DNA of 64,000 nucleotides from Caulobacter sp. NIBR2454 (GCF_027474405.1 NZ_CP114871.1:2675001-2739000); one strand, 5' to 3'; positions 7,836 through 16,632 are shown, counted from the stretch's first letter. The notes: generated from the letters alone by a model not told the origin. Program-made: numbers and translations.

Positions 7836-8111
7836 ATGTCTCCCCTGTCTTGCGTATCCATCATCCACCCGCCCGACGACTTCGACGACGGCGCCGGAGA
7901 CGACGGTGACTCCATTGTCACCCCGCCGGTCGGGGTGGGGATAGGCCGCCGAAACCAGCCGTGGCGGCGGGATTGCGGGCGGGGATTGGGGATTTGGGCG
8001 GGACGGAGGGGCGGTCGGCGGAGGGCGGGCGGAAATGTCTCCGGAGTCTCACGGAACGGTCCCGGAGTAGCGAGAGTATCGGTCTCGGGAGTCTACTGTT
8101 GGGCGGGGCGG
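7836..8111. repeat. ~275 bp direct repeat, copy B
   Basis: Second copy of the element at 3081-3356, same orientation. It contains the same blocks, including the identical 33-base stretch at 7885-7917 and the end GGGAGTCTACTG. It fills nearly the whole gap between the oxidoreductase start (7736) and the end of the DUF2971 gene (8128). Both strands have short open frames here whose translations are similar between copies (for example VSGVSRNGPGVA here and VYGVSRKGPGVA in copy A). Confidence 0.8.
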
Positions 8112-8127
8112 GATGCAGCGGCCTAAC

Positions 8128-8793
8128 TTACAGCCACAAACTTTCGCGCCGCTGCCGAACGATCTTGAATGAGCGAAATGCCAAACGCGCCTTGAAGGTC
8201 GAAACGCCGTTCGCCCCATCGCCTAACGCTGCGGCCAACTCGCTGCGCGTCACAGTTGATTGGGCACCGACGACGACTTCCACCAGCCGCATGTCTTCGC
8301 CAAAGGGGTGAAAGGACAGCGCGCCATCACGCGGCTCAGTCTGCAAATCTAAAAACATCCTCACTTCCTGCTCATATCGCCAGTGCGAATACTTTGTTGT
8401 CAGCAGTTGCCTTACAGCGCCTTCACCTGGTTCCTGTTGGCCTGCCGCCTGACTGACGAGGTCCGGCAGCACGGCGGAGCGATAGCGAACGGGCATGAGG
8501 TACTGCTCGTCCACATCAAACCCCAAGCACAGCCCCGCGTGCTTCTGAGCGTAGTGGCTCCATTGGACAGGGTTGCGCCAACTCTTACTGAAACAGAGGA
8601 GGCCTATCTGACGGCTGATGTCTCGGCGCCATGAGGCAATGGCCCACCGCTTGTGCGCGTCGGTGAGAGCCATACCGCGCAATTCGAAGGGGTCATTGAG
8701 GTCTTCGATGGTCGCAATCTTGAGACGACGTTGACGTAAATCGTCCAGGCCGAAGTCCCGACTAATGAAATGATACAAACGCTGAAATGCCAT
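8128..8793 (-). CDS. DUF2971-family protein
   Basis: 221 residues from MAFQRLYHFIS; the open frame continues upstream but the family begins with this LYHF segment. Family signatures: LYHF, IATIEDLNDPFEL, CFSKSW, PVQWSHYA and CLGFDV. DUF2971 proteins have no proven biochemical role and are common in variable and defence-rich regions. It follows the unknown gene at 8805-9419 after 11 bases, so the two form an operon. GC is below that of neighbours, consistent with acquisition. A defence role is only an inference from context. Confidence 0.8.
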   Translation of the reverse strand: MAFQRLYHFISRDFGLDDLRQRRLKIATIEDLNDPFELRGMALTDAHKRWAIASWRRDISRQIGLLCFSKSWRNPVQWSHYAQKHAGLCLGFDVDEQYLMPVRYRSAVLPDLVSQAAGQQEPGEGAVRQLLTTKYSHWRYEQEVRMFLDLQTEPRDGALSFHPFGEDMRLVEVVVGAQSTVTRSELAAALGDGANGVSTFKARLAFRSFKIVRQRRESLWL

Positions 8794-8804
8794 CTGCGGG
8801 TGGT

Positions 8805-9419
8805 TCAACCGTTTCGCCGCGCATGCGATTGTTTTGCCAGTTCTGCCAAGCGCGCGACATCCTGAGGCCCCTTCACCCATCCACGCGAATAACTGTTCTG
8901 GTCTTTGAGCAGGAACTCACCCGCTTCATACGTCTGCGGGTTGCCATAGAGCGTGAAGGCGAGGTTTCCGGCGCGAGGTTGAGACTTTAGGGTGAACGTA
9001 TTGAGCGGGCGGTTCACCCAACGACCACCACCGCCCTCGACCAGTTCCCCCTGAACGCCCGCTTTCCGGATGGCGGCGACCGTTTGCGCAGCGAGCTTCG
9101 CTAGTGCAGGCGCATTTTTCTCCACTTGTGCGATGAAAGCCGCGTCACCGACATCTTGCATCGCGTCGTTTGGCATCTCATCAGGCAACAGGATCAAGAG
9201 AGCGTTCGACCAGTCGCCGTCCGTCAATGCGACGACGTCCGCAGGATCGACCATGCCAGCTTGCATGCCGACAATCATTGCGGCCCTTCGTGCCACGAGA
9301 ACGGCTGGCGCTTCTGCTGACCGAGACCGCAGCTTCTCCACGTCTGTGGGATTTAGGCTGACACGCTGCACGTCAAGCGCACCGCCGCGCCTCGTTTTGA
9401 ACGCTATCGGATATTCCAT
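8805..9419 (-). CDS. Unknown protein, operon partner of DUF2971
   Basis: 204 residues, no signal peptide or membrane segment. The N-terminal half is Ala-rich and helical (AALVARRAAM-like, DVEKLRSRSAEA); the C-terminal third (TFTLKSQPRAGNLAFTLYG, then NSYSRGWVKGP) looks like a compact beta domain. I do not recognise the family. It begins the two-gene unit with DUF2971 and has an AT-rich upstream region with an inverted repeat (9454-9469), so it is a plausible regulated accessory operon. Confidence 0.6.
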   Translation of the reverse strand: MEYPIAFKTRRGGALDVQRVSLNPTDVEKLRSRSAEAPAVLVARRAAMIVGMQAGMVDPADVVALTDGDWSNALLILLPDEMPNDAMQDVGDAAFIAQVEKNAPALAKLAAQTVAAIRKAGVQGELVEGGGGRWVNRPLNTFTLKSQPRAGNLAFTLYGNPQTYEAGEFLLKDQNSYSRGWVKGPQDVARLAELAKQSHARRNG

Positions 9420-9453
9420 CTGCAGCTCAAAATCTCTTTATTGCAATTATTAC

Positions 9454-9469
9454 TGCAGATTTATCTGCA
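9454..9469. promoter_or_regulatory. Inverted repeat upstream of the DUF2971 operon
   Basis: TGCAGAT-TT-ATCTGCA lies 35-50 bases before the ATG at 9419, in an unusually AT-rich stretch that also carries TTGCAATTAT. It could be an operator overlapping the promoter of the leftward operon. No regulator gene is adjacent. Confidence 0.45.
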
Positions 9470-9605
9470 ACTCAGATCGAGCGCAAGGGGGCCGCCTCCC
9501 CAGGCGCACATGTAACTTGGCACCCGGTCAAATACCAACTGCACGAATATCGACTTGGCAATCCGCACGCCCCAATTTTTGACGACATCGCCAAAACTAG
9601 CTTCA

Positions 9606-9622
9606 CGTGACGCTACGTCACG
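9606..9622. promoter_or_regulatory. Inverted repeat between divergent genes
   Basis: CGTGACG-CTA-CGTCACG sits in the 393-base gap between the leftward unknown gene (9419) and the rightward TonB receptor (9813). It may be an operator for either. The rest of the gap shows no gene. Confidence 0.35.
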
Positions 9623-9666
9623 GTGAAAAGGCGTAAGTTATCGCCGTTCTCTTATCGAGCGACCGG

Positions 9667-9695
9667 TTGACAGCCTCATGTGTCACGTATGCAAT
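9667..9695 (+). promoter_or_regulatory. Possible sigma-70-type promoter of the TonB receptor gene
   Basis: TTGACA at 9667 and TGCAAT at 9690, 17 bases apart, about 120 bases before the ATG. The -35 is perfect, the -10 is weak, so the call is tentative. Confidence 0.35.
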
Positions 9696-9812
9696 TCCCT
9701 TACTGCGTGTGGGGAATGCCGGGATTCCGACACGACTGACAAAAAATCTCGGCGCTGAGGAACGACGACGCGCGCAGGTTCAAAAGGACCGCGGCGTTGG
9801 GAGGGAAATCAA

Positions 9813-12533
9813 ATGTCTCAATCTTCGCGCCTGCGGAGACTGCTCGCCATGGGTGTGTCCGCCGCGGCCATGACCGCCGTCGCCGGACCCGCGCTAGCCC
9901 AGAGCGTCATCGAGGAACTCGTCGTCACCGCCCAGAAGCGCGAGGAAGCGCTGCAGGACGTGCCTATCGCCGTCTCGGCCTTCAGCCAGGACTCGCTGGA
10001 GGCGCAGAAGATCGACGGGGGGCCGAACCTGCAGACGGCCATTCCGAACGTGACCTTCTCCAAGACCAACTTCACCGGGGCCAACTTCCAGATCCGCGGC
10101 GTCGGGTCGAAGGTGGTGTCGGGGGCGTCGGACTCCGGCGTCGGCGTCCACCTGAACAACGCCCCGCTGACCGCCAACCGCCTGTTCGAGGCGGAGTTCT
10201 ATGACGTCGAACGCGTCGAGGTGCTGCGCGGGCCGCAGGGCACCCTGTACGGCCGCAACGCCACCGGCGGCGTGGTCAACGTGATCACCGCCAAGCCGGT
10301 CGACATCTTCGAGGCGTCGGTGAGGGGCGAAATCGGCAACTACAACACCCGCAAGGTGCGCGGGATGGTCAACCTGCCCATCGTCCAGGACAAGATGGCG
10401 CTGCGGGTGGCCGGCTCCCTGCTCAAGCGCGACGGGTTCGGCGAGAACCTGACCACAGGCAACGACGTGGACGACCGCGACCTGTGGGCGGCGCGCGCCA
10501 CCCTGTCGTTCAACCCCACCGAGGGCATCCGTTCGTGGCTGTCCTATGAGCACTTCGACGAGGACGACAAGCGGGCCCGCGTGGGCAAGCAACTGTGCGT
10601 CAAGGACAATGGCCCGACCTCGGTCGGCCCTGTGCCGGTCAGCAACCCCTTCGCCCGCGCCCTGCTCAGCCAGGGGTGCAAGTCCGCGCCGATGGGCGAT
10701 CCGTCGTCCCTGGGCACGGTGAACGGGGCGGCGACCCTGGCGGGCATTCCGTCCATCGTCACCGGCATCCTGTCGGGCGATCCCTATGCCGGGAAGGTGC
10801 AGAACTCCGACCTGCGCAAGATCGAGTCCTTCCAGGACCCGCAGTATCGCGCCAAGTCGGACGTGTGGATGTTCAACCTGGAACTGGACATCACCGAGAG
10901 CCTGACCCTGACGTCGCTGACCTCGTTCAACAAGGACAGCTACTTCACCTTCCAGGACTACAACCGGATCACGCCGGTGGCGAACTTCAACCCCACGCCG
11001 CTGACGCCGGGCGGGTTCTTCACCGACCCGCAGCTGGGCCGCCTGAACCAACTGGCCACCTTCGACATCTCGTCGTCGGACAGTGAACAGTTCAGCCAGG
11101 AAATCCGCCTGCAGTCGAACTTCGAAGGGCCGCTGAACTTCAACATCGGCGCCATCCACCTGAAGCTGGACCAGGACACCAACTACTACGTCATGTCCAA
11201 CGGACTCACCGCCGCCGCGGTGGCGGGCTTCCCGGCGCCGGGGGTCTATGTGGACCCCAGCTTCCCGCCGGCGGGCGATGGCCACAACTACTACCGCTCC
11301 GCCGGCCCGTACTTCCTGGACGCCACCGCGGCGTTCGGCGAGGTCTATTGGCAGGTGATGGAGAACTTCAAGGTCACCGGCGGCCTGCGCTACACCAGCG
11401 ACGAGAAGCGGGTGGACAGCCTGCCCAACGTGCTGCTGTCGCCGGGCCGCGGCGGTCGTCCGACCATTCAGCGGGTGCATTTCAAGGAGACCACGGGCCG
11501 CTTGGGCTTCGACTGGAAGCCGGACCTGTCGTTCACCGACGACACCCTGCTCTATGCGTTCTATTCCAAGGGCTACAAGGCGGGCGGCTTCAACCCGGCC
11601 TCGGCGGCCGGGATCGCGGGGATCGAGACCACCTTCGCCCCCGAGTTCGTCAACGCCTATGAAATCGGCGTGAAGAACACCCTGCTGGGCGGCAGCCTGA
11701 TCCTGAACGCCACGGGCTTCTACTATGACTACCAGGGCTACCAGATCTCCAAGATCGCGGCCCGGACCTCGGTGAACGAGAACATCGACGCCAAGATCAA
11801 GGGCGTGGAGCTGGAGTCCATCTGGGAGCCGGTCCGCAACCTGCGCTTCAACGCCACCTTCGGCTATCTGGACACCGAGATCACCGGCGGCTCGTCGGTG
11901 GACACCCTGAACCGCACGCAAGGCAACCCCGCCCTGACCCTGATCAACGGGGCCCTGGTCGGCGCCAACTGCGTGGCTCCGACCGCGCAGGTGGCGGCGG
12001 TGGTCAGCCTGATCAACAACGGCTTCCCGGCCGCCGGCGTGCCGCCGGTGAACCCGGCCTATCTGATCAACGCCTGCGGCGGGGGCTATCGCACCGGCAG
12101 CACGGCGGCCACCAACCCGCTGGCGCCGCTGGGCATCTTCCTGGACACCACCGACGGGGTTCCGGTCAGCCTGGACGGCAAGGAGCTGCCCAACTCGCCC
12201 AAGACGACCTTCTCCATCGGCGCCCAGTACACCTGGGAGTTCGGCGGGGCGTGGGAGGCGACGCTGCGGGGCGACTACTACCGCCAGGACGACAGCTTCG
12301 CCCGGATCTACAACACCGCGGCCGACGCGCTTCCGTCCTGGGAGAACGCCAACCTGTCGCTGAGGCTGTCGAACAACGAGATGGGCCTGGACGTGGAAGC
12401 GTTCGTCAAGAACCTGACCAACGAGGAGGCGATCACCGACGCCTATCTGACGGACGACTCCTCGGGCCTGTTCCGCAACATCTTCCTGAACGAGCCGCGC
12501 ACCTATGGGGTCAGCGTCTCCAAGCGGTTCTGA
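9813..12533 (+). CDS. TonB-dependent outer-membrane receptor
   Basis: 906 residues. Signal peptide ending PALAQS, then the TonB box region (IEELVVTAQKREE), a plug domain (LQTAIPNV, GPQGTLYGRNATGGVVNV) and a 22-strand barrel ending in an aromatic C-terminus (YGVSVSKRF). This subfamily, with the VVTAQKR start, is greatly expanded in Caulobacterales and sphingomonads and imports complex carbohydrates, aromatics or siderophores; the substrate cannot be read here. The gene stands alone: an inverted repeat and possible promoter lie upstream, GGGAGGG precedes the ATG, and a strong terminator follows. Confidence 0.95.
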   Translation: MSQSSRLRRLLAMGVSAAAMTAVAGPALAQSVIEELVVTAQKREEALQDVPIAVSAFSQDSLEAQKIDGGPNLQTAIPNVTFSKTNFTGANFQIRGVGSKVVSGASDSGVGVHLNNAPLTANRLFEAEFYDVERVEVLRGPQGTLYGRNATGGVVNVITAKPVDIFEASVRGEIGNYNTRKVRGMVNLPIVQDKMALRVAGSLLKRDGFGENLTTGNDVDDRDLWAARATLSFNPTEGIRSWLSYEHFDEDDKRARVGKQLCVKDNGPTSVGPVPVSNPFARALLSQGCKSAPMGDPSSLGTVNGAATLAGIPSIVTGILSGDPYAGKVQNSDLRKIESFQDPQYRAKSDVWMFNLELDITESLTLTSLTSFNKDSYFTFQDYNRITPVANFNPTPLTPGGFFTDPQLGRLNQLATFDISSSDSEQFSQEIRLQSNFEGPLNFNIGAIHLKLDQDTNYYVMSNGLTAAAVAGFPAPGVYVDPSFPPAGDGHNYYRSAGPYFLDATAAFGEVYWQVMENFKVTGGLRYTSDEKRVDSLPNVLLSPGRGGRPTIQRVHFKETTGRLGFDWKPDLSFTDDTLLYAFYSKGYKAGGFNPASAAGIAGIETTFAPEFVNAYEIGVKNTLLGGSLILNATGFYYDYQGYQISKIAARTSVNENIDAKIKGVELESIWEPVRNLRFNATFGYLDTEITGGSSVDTLNRTQGNPALTLINGALVGANCVAPTAQVAAVVSLINNGFPAAGVPPVNPAYLINACGGGYRTGSTAATNPLAPLGIFLDTTDGVPVSLDGKELPNSPKTTFSIGAQYTWEFGGAWEATLRGDYYRQDDSFARIYNTAADALPSWENANLSLRLSNNEMGLDVEAFVKNLTNEEAITDAYLTDDSSGLFRNIFLNEPRTYGVSVSKRF

Positions 12534-12559
12534 TACAGAAAACCGCATTGCGATGATTG

Positions 12560-12589
12560 GGCGGCGGGGAGCATTCCCCGCCGCCTTTT
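12560..12589 (+). terminator. Rho-independent terminator after the TonB receptor
   Basis: GGCGGCGGGGA-GCAT-TCCCCGCCGCC followed by TTTT, 27 bases past the stop codon: an 11 bp GC-rich stem with a short U-tract. Confidence 0.85.
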
Positions 12590-12689
12590 CTTATGGCTAA
12601 CGGCTTGGTGACCTTGTTGCTTAACGGCTACGCAAGCGTGAGGTCCCAATAGTGCGGGCTGTACAATCGCCGGTTGGACCCAGCCACTT

Positions 12690-13841
12690 ATGACCAAGAA
12701 GACCGCCCCACCTGCGACCGACAAGGTTTCGAGCGGTCTCGTCGAGCGGCTGGGCGCGGACGTGTCTCGACGTCTGGAAGGTCTGGCCAGCTTCGTGGAG
12801 CGCCTGGGTCGTGAACCGCTCGGCCCCGACGGCCAGGCCTGCCTGCGGGCCATCGACGAGACCCTGACCGACGTGCGCGAGTTGCTGGCCCGCGCCACCG
12901 ACCTGAACGCCGCCCGCCTGGGCGCGCTTTCCATCCAGCCCCATCCCCAGCCGCTGCGCGTGCTGATGGACGACATCGCCGCCCGCTGGGCCGCCGAGGC
13001 CGCCGCCGTGGGCGCGACCCTGCTGGTCAGCTATGACGGCGCGCCGGACGCCGCCGTGATGGCCGACGGTCGCCGCATCGGCCAGATCTTCGACGCCCTG
13101 ATCGGCCGCGCCCTTGGCGACGCGGGCCGTGGCGCGGTCGAGGCCAGCCTGAAGGTCCGCGAGACCGCGGCCGGCACGATGATCGAAGGCAGCGTCCGCG
13201 ATAACGGCGACTGGACTCCAGACCAGGCCGCCGGCGTCTTCCGGGCCGTGGTCGAAGATGAGCAGATGAACCTTTCGGTCGGCCTGGGCATGGCCCTGGC
13301 CCGCCGACTGGCCGAGGCCATGGGCGGCAAGGCGGTCGCCGAGGCCAATGTCGGGCCGGGCGTGACCATCACCTTCCAGATCACCCTGCCCGCCGCGATC
13401 ATGGGCGCCGAGCCCGCGCCGGTCGCGGGCGCCCACCGCGTGGCCCATGTGCTGATCGTCGACGACAACGCCACCAACCGCATGGTGGTCGAGGCCCTTT
13501 GCGAGACCTTCGACTGCACCTCCGAGCAGGTAGAGGACGGGGTCGAGGCCGTGGAGGCCGCGCGTTCGGGCCGCTTCGACGTCATCCTGATGGACATCAA
13601 GATGCCGCGCATGGACGGCGTCGCCGCCACCCGCGCCATCCGCGCCCTGCCCGGCAAGGCCGGCGCCGTGCCGATCATCGCCCTGACCGCCAAGGCCGCC
13701 CCCGCCGACATCCAGTCCTACCTGTCGGCCGGCATGCAGAACCTGGTGGAGAAGCCCATCGCGCCCGAGCGCCTGCTGGACGCCATGAACACCGCCCTGG
13801 CCGCCGCCGAGAGCGTCGCCAACGATAGGGTCGTGGCCTAG
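12690..13841 (+). CDS. Degenerate histidine-kinase / receiver hybrid
   Basis: 383 residues in two parts. Residues 15-235 resemble the dimerisation and ATPase parts of a histidine kinase but lack the key residues: no H-box histidine in ADVSRRLEGLASFVERL, no Asn in the N-box position (IGQIFDALIGRALGDAG), and the G1 box reads DNGDW; only the G2-like VGLGMALARRLAEAMGG is well kept. Residues 253-375 are a complete receiver with D302 (LMDIKMP) and a Lys in VEKPI. It may therefore be a phosphate sink or a signal-gated receiver rather than an active kinase. No membrane segment is present, and no cognate partner is adjacent. Confidence 0.8.
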   Translation: MTKKTAPPATDKVSSGLVERLGADVSRRLEGLASFVERLGREPLGPDGQACLRAIDETLTDVRELLARATDLNAARLGALSIQPHPQPLRVLMDDIAARWAAEAAAVGATLLVSYDGAPDAAVMADGRRIGQIFDALIGRALGDAGRGAVEASLKVRETAAGTMIEGSVRDNGDWTPDQAAGVFRAVVEDEQMNLSVGLGMALARRLAEAMGGKAVAEANVGPGVTITFQITLPAAIMGAEPAPVAGAHRVAHVLIVDDNATNRMVVEALCETFDCTSEQVEDGVEAVEAARSGRFDVILMDIKMPRMDGVAATRAIRALPGKAGAVPIIALTAKAAPADIQSYLSAGMQNLVEKPIAPERLLDAMNTALAAAESVANDRVVA

Positions 13842-13921
13842 GCCAAGGTCGGAACCAAGCCCGCGCGGCCCGGTTCTCCACCCGTCATCGCCCCCCAGAT
13901 GACGCGTTCAGGAGAATCGCC

Positions 13922-14551
13922 ATGACCGACGTCCAATCCAGCAAGCTCAGCGGCAAGAAGGTCGCCATCCTCGCCGCCGACGGCTTCGAGCGCTCCGAGC
14001 TGTTCGCGCCGCTCGAGGCGCTGCGCGCGGCCGGCGCGACGGTGGATATCATCTCCGAGAAGACCGGCGAGCTGCAGGCCTTCGAACATCACGACAAGGC
14101 CGACACCATCGCCGTCGACAAGACCTTCGACCAGGTGAGCGCCAGCGACTATGACGCCATCCACATCCCGGGCGGCCTGTTCAGCCCCGACAAGGTCCGC
14201 GTCACCGAAAGCGCGCTGAAGATCGTTCGCGAGGCCTTCGACGCCGGCAAGGCGATCGGCGCGATCTGTCACGGTCCGTGGGTGCTGATCAATGCGGGCG
14301 TCGCGTCCGGCCTGACCCTGACCAGTGTCCAGAACATCCGCATGGACCTTGAAAATGCGGGCGCCCAGGTGGTCGATCGCGAGGTGGTGGTCGATGATGG
14401 CGTCGTCACCAGCCGCACGCCCGAGGACCTGGAAGCCTTCTGCGGCAAGCTGGTCGAGGAGATCGCCGAAGGCCGCCATGACCCGCGCGAACGCCGCGCC
14501 GGAAACACCACCATGGCCAGCCCGCCGGACGAGCCGCGCAGCTTTGCGTAA
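13922..14551 (+). CDS. DJ-1/PfpI-family protein
   Basis: 209 residues of the class I glutamine-amidotransferase-like fold. Nucleophile elbow AICHGPW gives C116 with H117, and E23 (DGFERSEL) is the acid typical of the PfpI/YhbO branch. Members act as deglycases, chaperones or stress proteins; intracellular proteolysis is disputed. The last 25 residues (RRAGNTTMASPPDEP) are a polar tail beyond the fold. GGAGA precedes the ATG. It stands between the hybrid receiver gene and a convergent FAD enzyme. Confidence 0.9.
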   Translation: MTDVQSSKLSGKKVAILAADGFERSELFAPLEALRAAGATVDIISEKTGELQAFEHHDKADTIAVDKTFDQVSASDYDAIHIPGGLFSPDKVRVTESALKIVREAFDAGKAIGAICHGPWVLINAGVASGLTLTSVQNIRMDLENAGAQVVDREVVVDDGVVTSRTPEDLEAFCGKLVEEIAEGRHDPRERRAGNTTMASPPDEPRSFA

Positions 14552-14575
14552 CGGCTCCCTTCTGCCATCACGGGA

Positions 14576-14596
14576 GAGGGGCTCTAGAGGCCCCTC
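14576..14596. terminator. Hairpin between convergent genes
   Basis: GAGGGGC-TCTAGAG-GCCCCTC straddles the stop codon of the leftward FAD enzyme, 25 bases beyond the stop of the PfpI-like gene. Possible bidirectional terminator; no clear U-tract. Confidence 0.35.
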
Positions 14597-16215
14597 ACCA
14601 TCAGCCCCAGCGCTGTCCCGAGGCTGCGGTCGCGCAGGATTTCGCGGGCGGCGTTGCGGCCGGGATTGCCCGATACGCCGCCGCCGGGGTGCGTGCCGGA
14701 ACCGCACTGATAGAGCCCCTTGATGGGGGCGCGGTGGCTGGCGCTGCCGATGAAGGGCCGGGCCGCCCATAGCTGGTCCAGGCTCATGCAGCCGTGGAAG
14801 ATGTCGCCGCCGGTCAGGCCGAACTTGCGCTCCAGGTCCAGCGGCGACAGTGCCGTGCGCCCCACGACAGAGGTCTTGAAGCCGGGGGCGTGCGCCTCGA
14901 CCGTATCGAGGATCAGCTCGGCGGCGACGTCCCGCTCGTCGTCCCAGGAGCGTCCGTCGGGCAGCGTCGGCGCGAACTGCTGGCAGAACAGGCTGGCCAC
15001 ATGCGCCCCGGCCGGCGCCAAGCTGTCGTCCAGGGTCGAGGGGATCAGCATCTCGACGATCGGCTGTTTCGACATGCCGGTCGCGCGGGCGTCCACATAG
15101 GCGCGGTCCATGTAGTCCAGGCTGGGGGCGATGATGACGCCGCTCTGGTGATGCTCGGCCATCTGGCGGCCTGGCAGGGCGGTGAAGCTGGGCAGTTCGC
15201 TGAGCGCCACGTTCATGCGGAACGTGCCCGAGCCGTTGCGGTAAGCAGCGACCCGGCGGCGGAAGTCGGGCTTCAGATCGCCCTGCTCCACCAGTTTTCC
15301 AAACAGCAGGGAGGGGTTGAGGTTAGAGGCGACAATGCGCGCCGCGAAAGTCCGGCCGTCGGCCAACTCCACCCCCGTGGCGCGGCCATCGTCGGTCAGC
15401 ACCCTGGCCACAGGCGAGTCGGTCAGGATCACCACCCCCAAGGCCTCGCAGGCGCGCGCCATGGCCTGGGTGATGGCGCCCATGCCGCCGATAGCGTGGC
15501 CCCAGGCGCCCTTCTTTCCGTTCACTTCCCCGAACGTATGGTGCAACAGCACATAGGCCGAGCCGGGCGTGTCCGGACTGGCGTAGGCGCCGACCACCGC
15601 GTCGAAGCCGAACACCGCCTTGACCGGGTCGCTCTCGAACCAGCGGTCCAGCACGTCGCGGGCGCTTTCGGTGAAGAAGTCGAGCAGTTGCCCCTGCCGT
15701 TCGCGCGACAGGCCGAGCAGAGTCGAGCCCTGGCGCAGGGCGCGAAGGACGCCGGGCAGGCCGTCGCCGAGGTTCGGCGGCGTCTGCTGGGCCAGGACGC
15801 GCAGCACGTCGCCGATCTCGTCCAGCATCTCGTAATAGGCCGGCAGGGCGTCGGCGTCCTTTTGCGAGAACCGCGCGAACTCCCGCTGTGTGCGCTCCAG
15901 CCCGCCGCCGAACTTCAGGTGGCCGCCATTCTCCAGCGGCAGGAAGTTGGACAGGGGCCGCTCGACGATGCGCAGGCCGCGCTCGTGTAGGCCCATCTCG
16001 GCGATCACCGCCGGGTTCAGCAGGCTGACCGTGTAGCTGGCGACGGAGTTGCGGAAGCCGGGGTGGAACTCCTCGGTCACCGCCGCGCCGCCGACCACGC
16101 CCCGCGCCTCGCAGACCGTGACGTTCAGACCGGCCTTGGCCAGGTAGAAGGCGCAGACCAAGCCGTTGTGCCCGCCGCCGATCACCACCGCGTCGCGGAG
16201 AAGCGTAGCGGTCAC
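14584..16215 (-). CDS. FAD-dependent oxidoreductase, phytoene-desaturase-like (PYROXD2 group)
   Basis: 543 residues. The dinucleotide-binding motif VVIGGGHNGL starts at residue 10, followed by the GGAAVTEE flavin contact, as in bacterial CrtI-like and PYROXD2-like proteins. The C-terminal flavin motif GLYQCGSGTHPGGGVSGNPG is well kept. No other carotenoid gene is near, so a carotenoid role is unlikely; an NAD(P)/FAD enzyme of unknown substrate is the safe call. It converges with the PfpI-like gene. Confidence 0.85.
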   Translation of the reverse strand: MTATLLRDAVVIGGGHNGLVCAFYLAKAGLNVTVCEARGVVGGAAVTEEFHPGFRNSVASYTVSLLNPAVIAEMGLHERGLRIVERPLSNFLPLENGGHLKFGGGLERTQREFARFSQKDADALPAYYEMLDEIGDVLRVLAQQTPPNLGDGLPGVLRALRQGSTLLGLSRERQGQLLDFFTESARDVLDRWFESDPVKAVFGFDAVVGAYASPDTPGSAYVLLHHTFGEVNGKKGAWGHAIGGMGAITQAMARACEALGVVILTDSPVARVLTDDGRATGVELADGRTFAARIVASNLNPSLLFGKLVEQGDLKPDFRRRVAAYRNGSGTFRMNVALSELPSFTALPGRQMAEHHQSGVIIAPSLDYMDRAYVDARATGMSKQPIVEMLIPSTLDDSLAPAGAHVASLFCQQFAPTLPDGRSWDDERDVAAELILDTVEAHAPGFKTSVVGRTALSPLDLERKFGLTGGDIFHGCMSLDQLWAARPFIGSASHRAPIKGLYQCGSGTHPGGGVSGNPGRNAAREILRDRSLGTALGLMVRGL

Positions 16216-16241
16216 GGGTCAAACCGCTGTGATGGAGGAAA

Positions 16242-16445
16242 TCAGCGCGAACGTTCGCGCTTTTTCAGCGTCAGAACGTCCGCCTGATCGCCGAGGCCAT
16301 GGGCCGTGTAGTCGAAGTCCGACTTGAAGGTCGCAGCGTGCTTCACGGCCGTCCGCGAGGCGAAAGCCTTGTGCGCCAGGGCGACGATGACGATGAGCAT
16401 CCCGCCCGCCATGGCGGCGGTATTGAACATCTCGAGATTATTCAT
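16242..16445 (-). CDS. Small single-span membrane protein
   Basis: 67 residues from MNNLEMFNT. One hydrophobic helix (AGGMLIVIVALAHKAFA) then a charged, cytoplasmic-type tail with KKRERSR at the end. The start overlaps the stop of the 64-residue gene just upstream, indicating coupled translation. No family recognised. The upstream in-frame extension is the shadow of that partner. Confidence 0.6.
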   Translation of the reverse strand: MNNLEMFNTAAMAGGMLIVIVALAHKAFASRTAVKHAATFKSDFDYTAHGLGDQADVLTLKKRERSR

Positions 16446-16632
16446 CGGAAGCTCCCTGAGGGAAGGCGAACACCATGGCAAGATGGAGAACGATCGCCAT
16501 GAGGGCAAGGCCATAGGCCGCCGCAGTCGCCTTGTTCGGCTGGCCCAATCCGTTCGCCGCGGCGCCGATCCAGAGCCCCACGCCATAGGTTTTGAGAAGC
16601 CATCCCCAAGCTCTGGTCTGCGCCGCCGTCAT
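16438..16632 (-). CDS. Small two-helix membrane protein
   Basis: 64 residues with two hydrophobic stretches (LLKTYGVGLWIGAAANGL and AAYGLALMAIVLHLAMVF). Its TAA stop overlaps the ATG of the next small membrane gene (GATGAATAA), so the two are a coupled pair that may form a complex. No family recognised. Confidence 0.6.
   Translation of the reverse strand: MTAAQTRAWGWLLKTYGVGLWIGAAANGLGQPNKATAAAYGLALMAIVLHLAMVFAFPQGASDE

Noticed and set aside
3006..9800. Prophage or insertion sequence
   Set aside because: The region looks acquired, but no transposase, integrase, terminal repeats of an IS or phage structural gene is present.
9894..12548. 884-codon open frame opposite the TonB receptor
   Set aside because: Shadow of a high-GC gene in the antisense frame; composition is unlike a real protein, while the receptor on the other strand has full family motifs.
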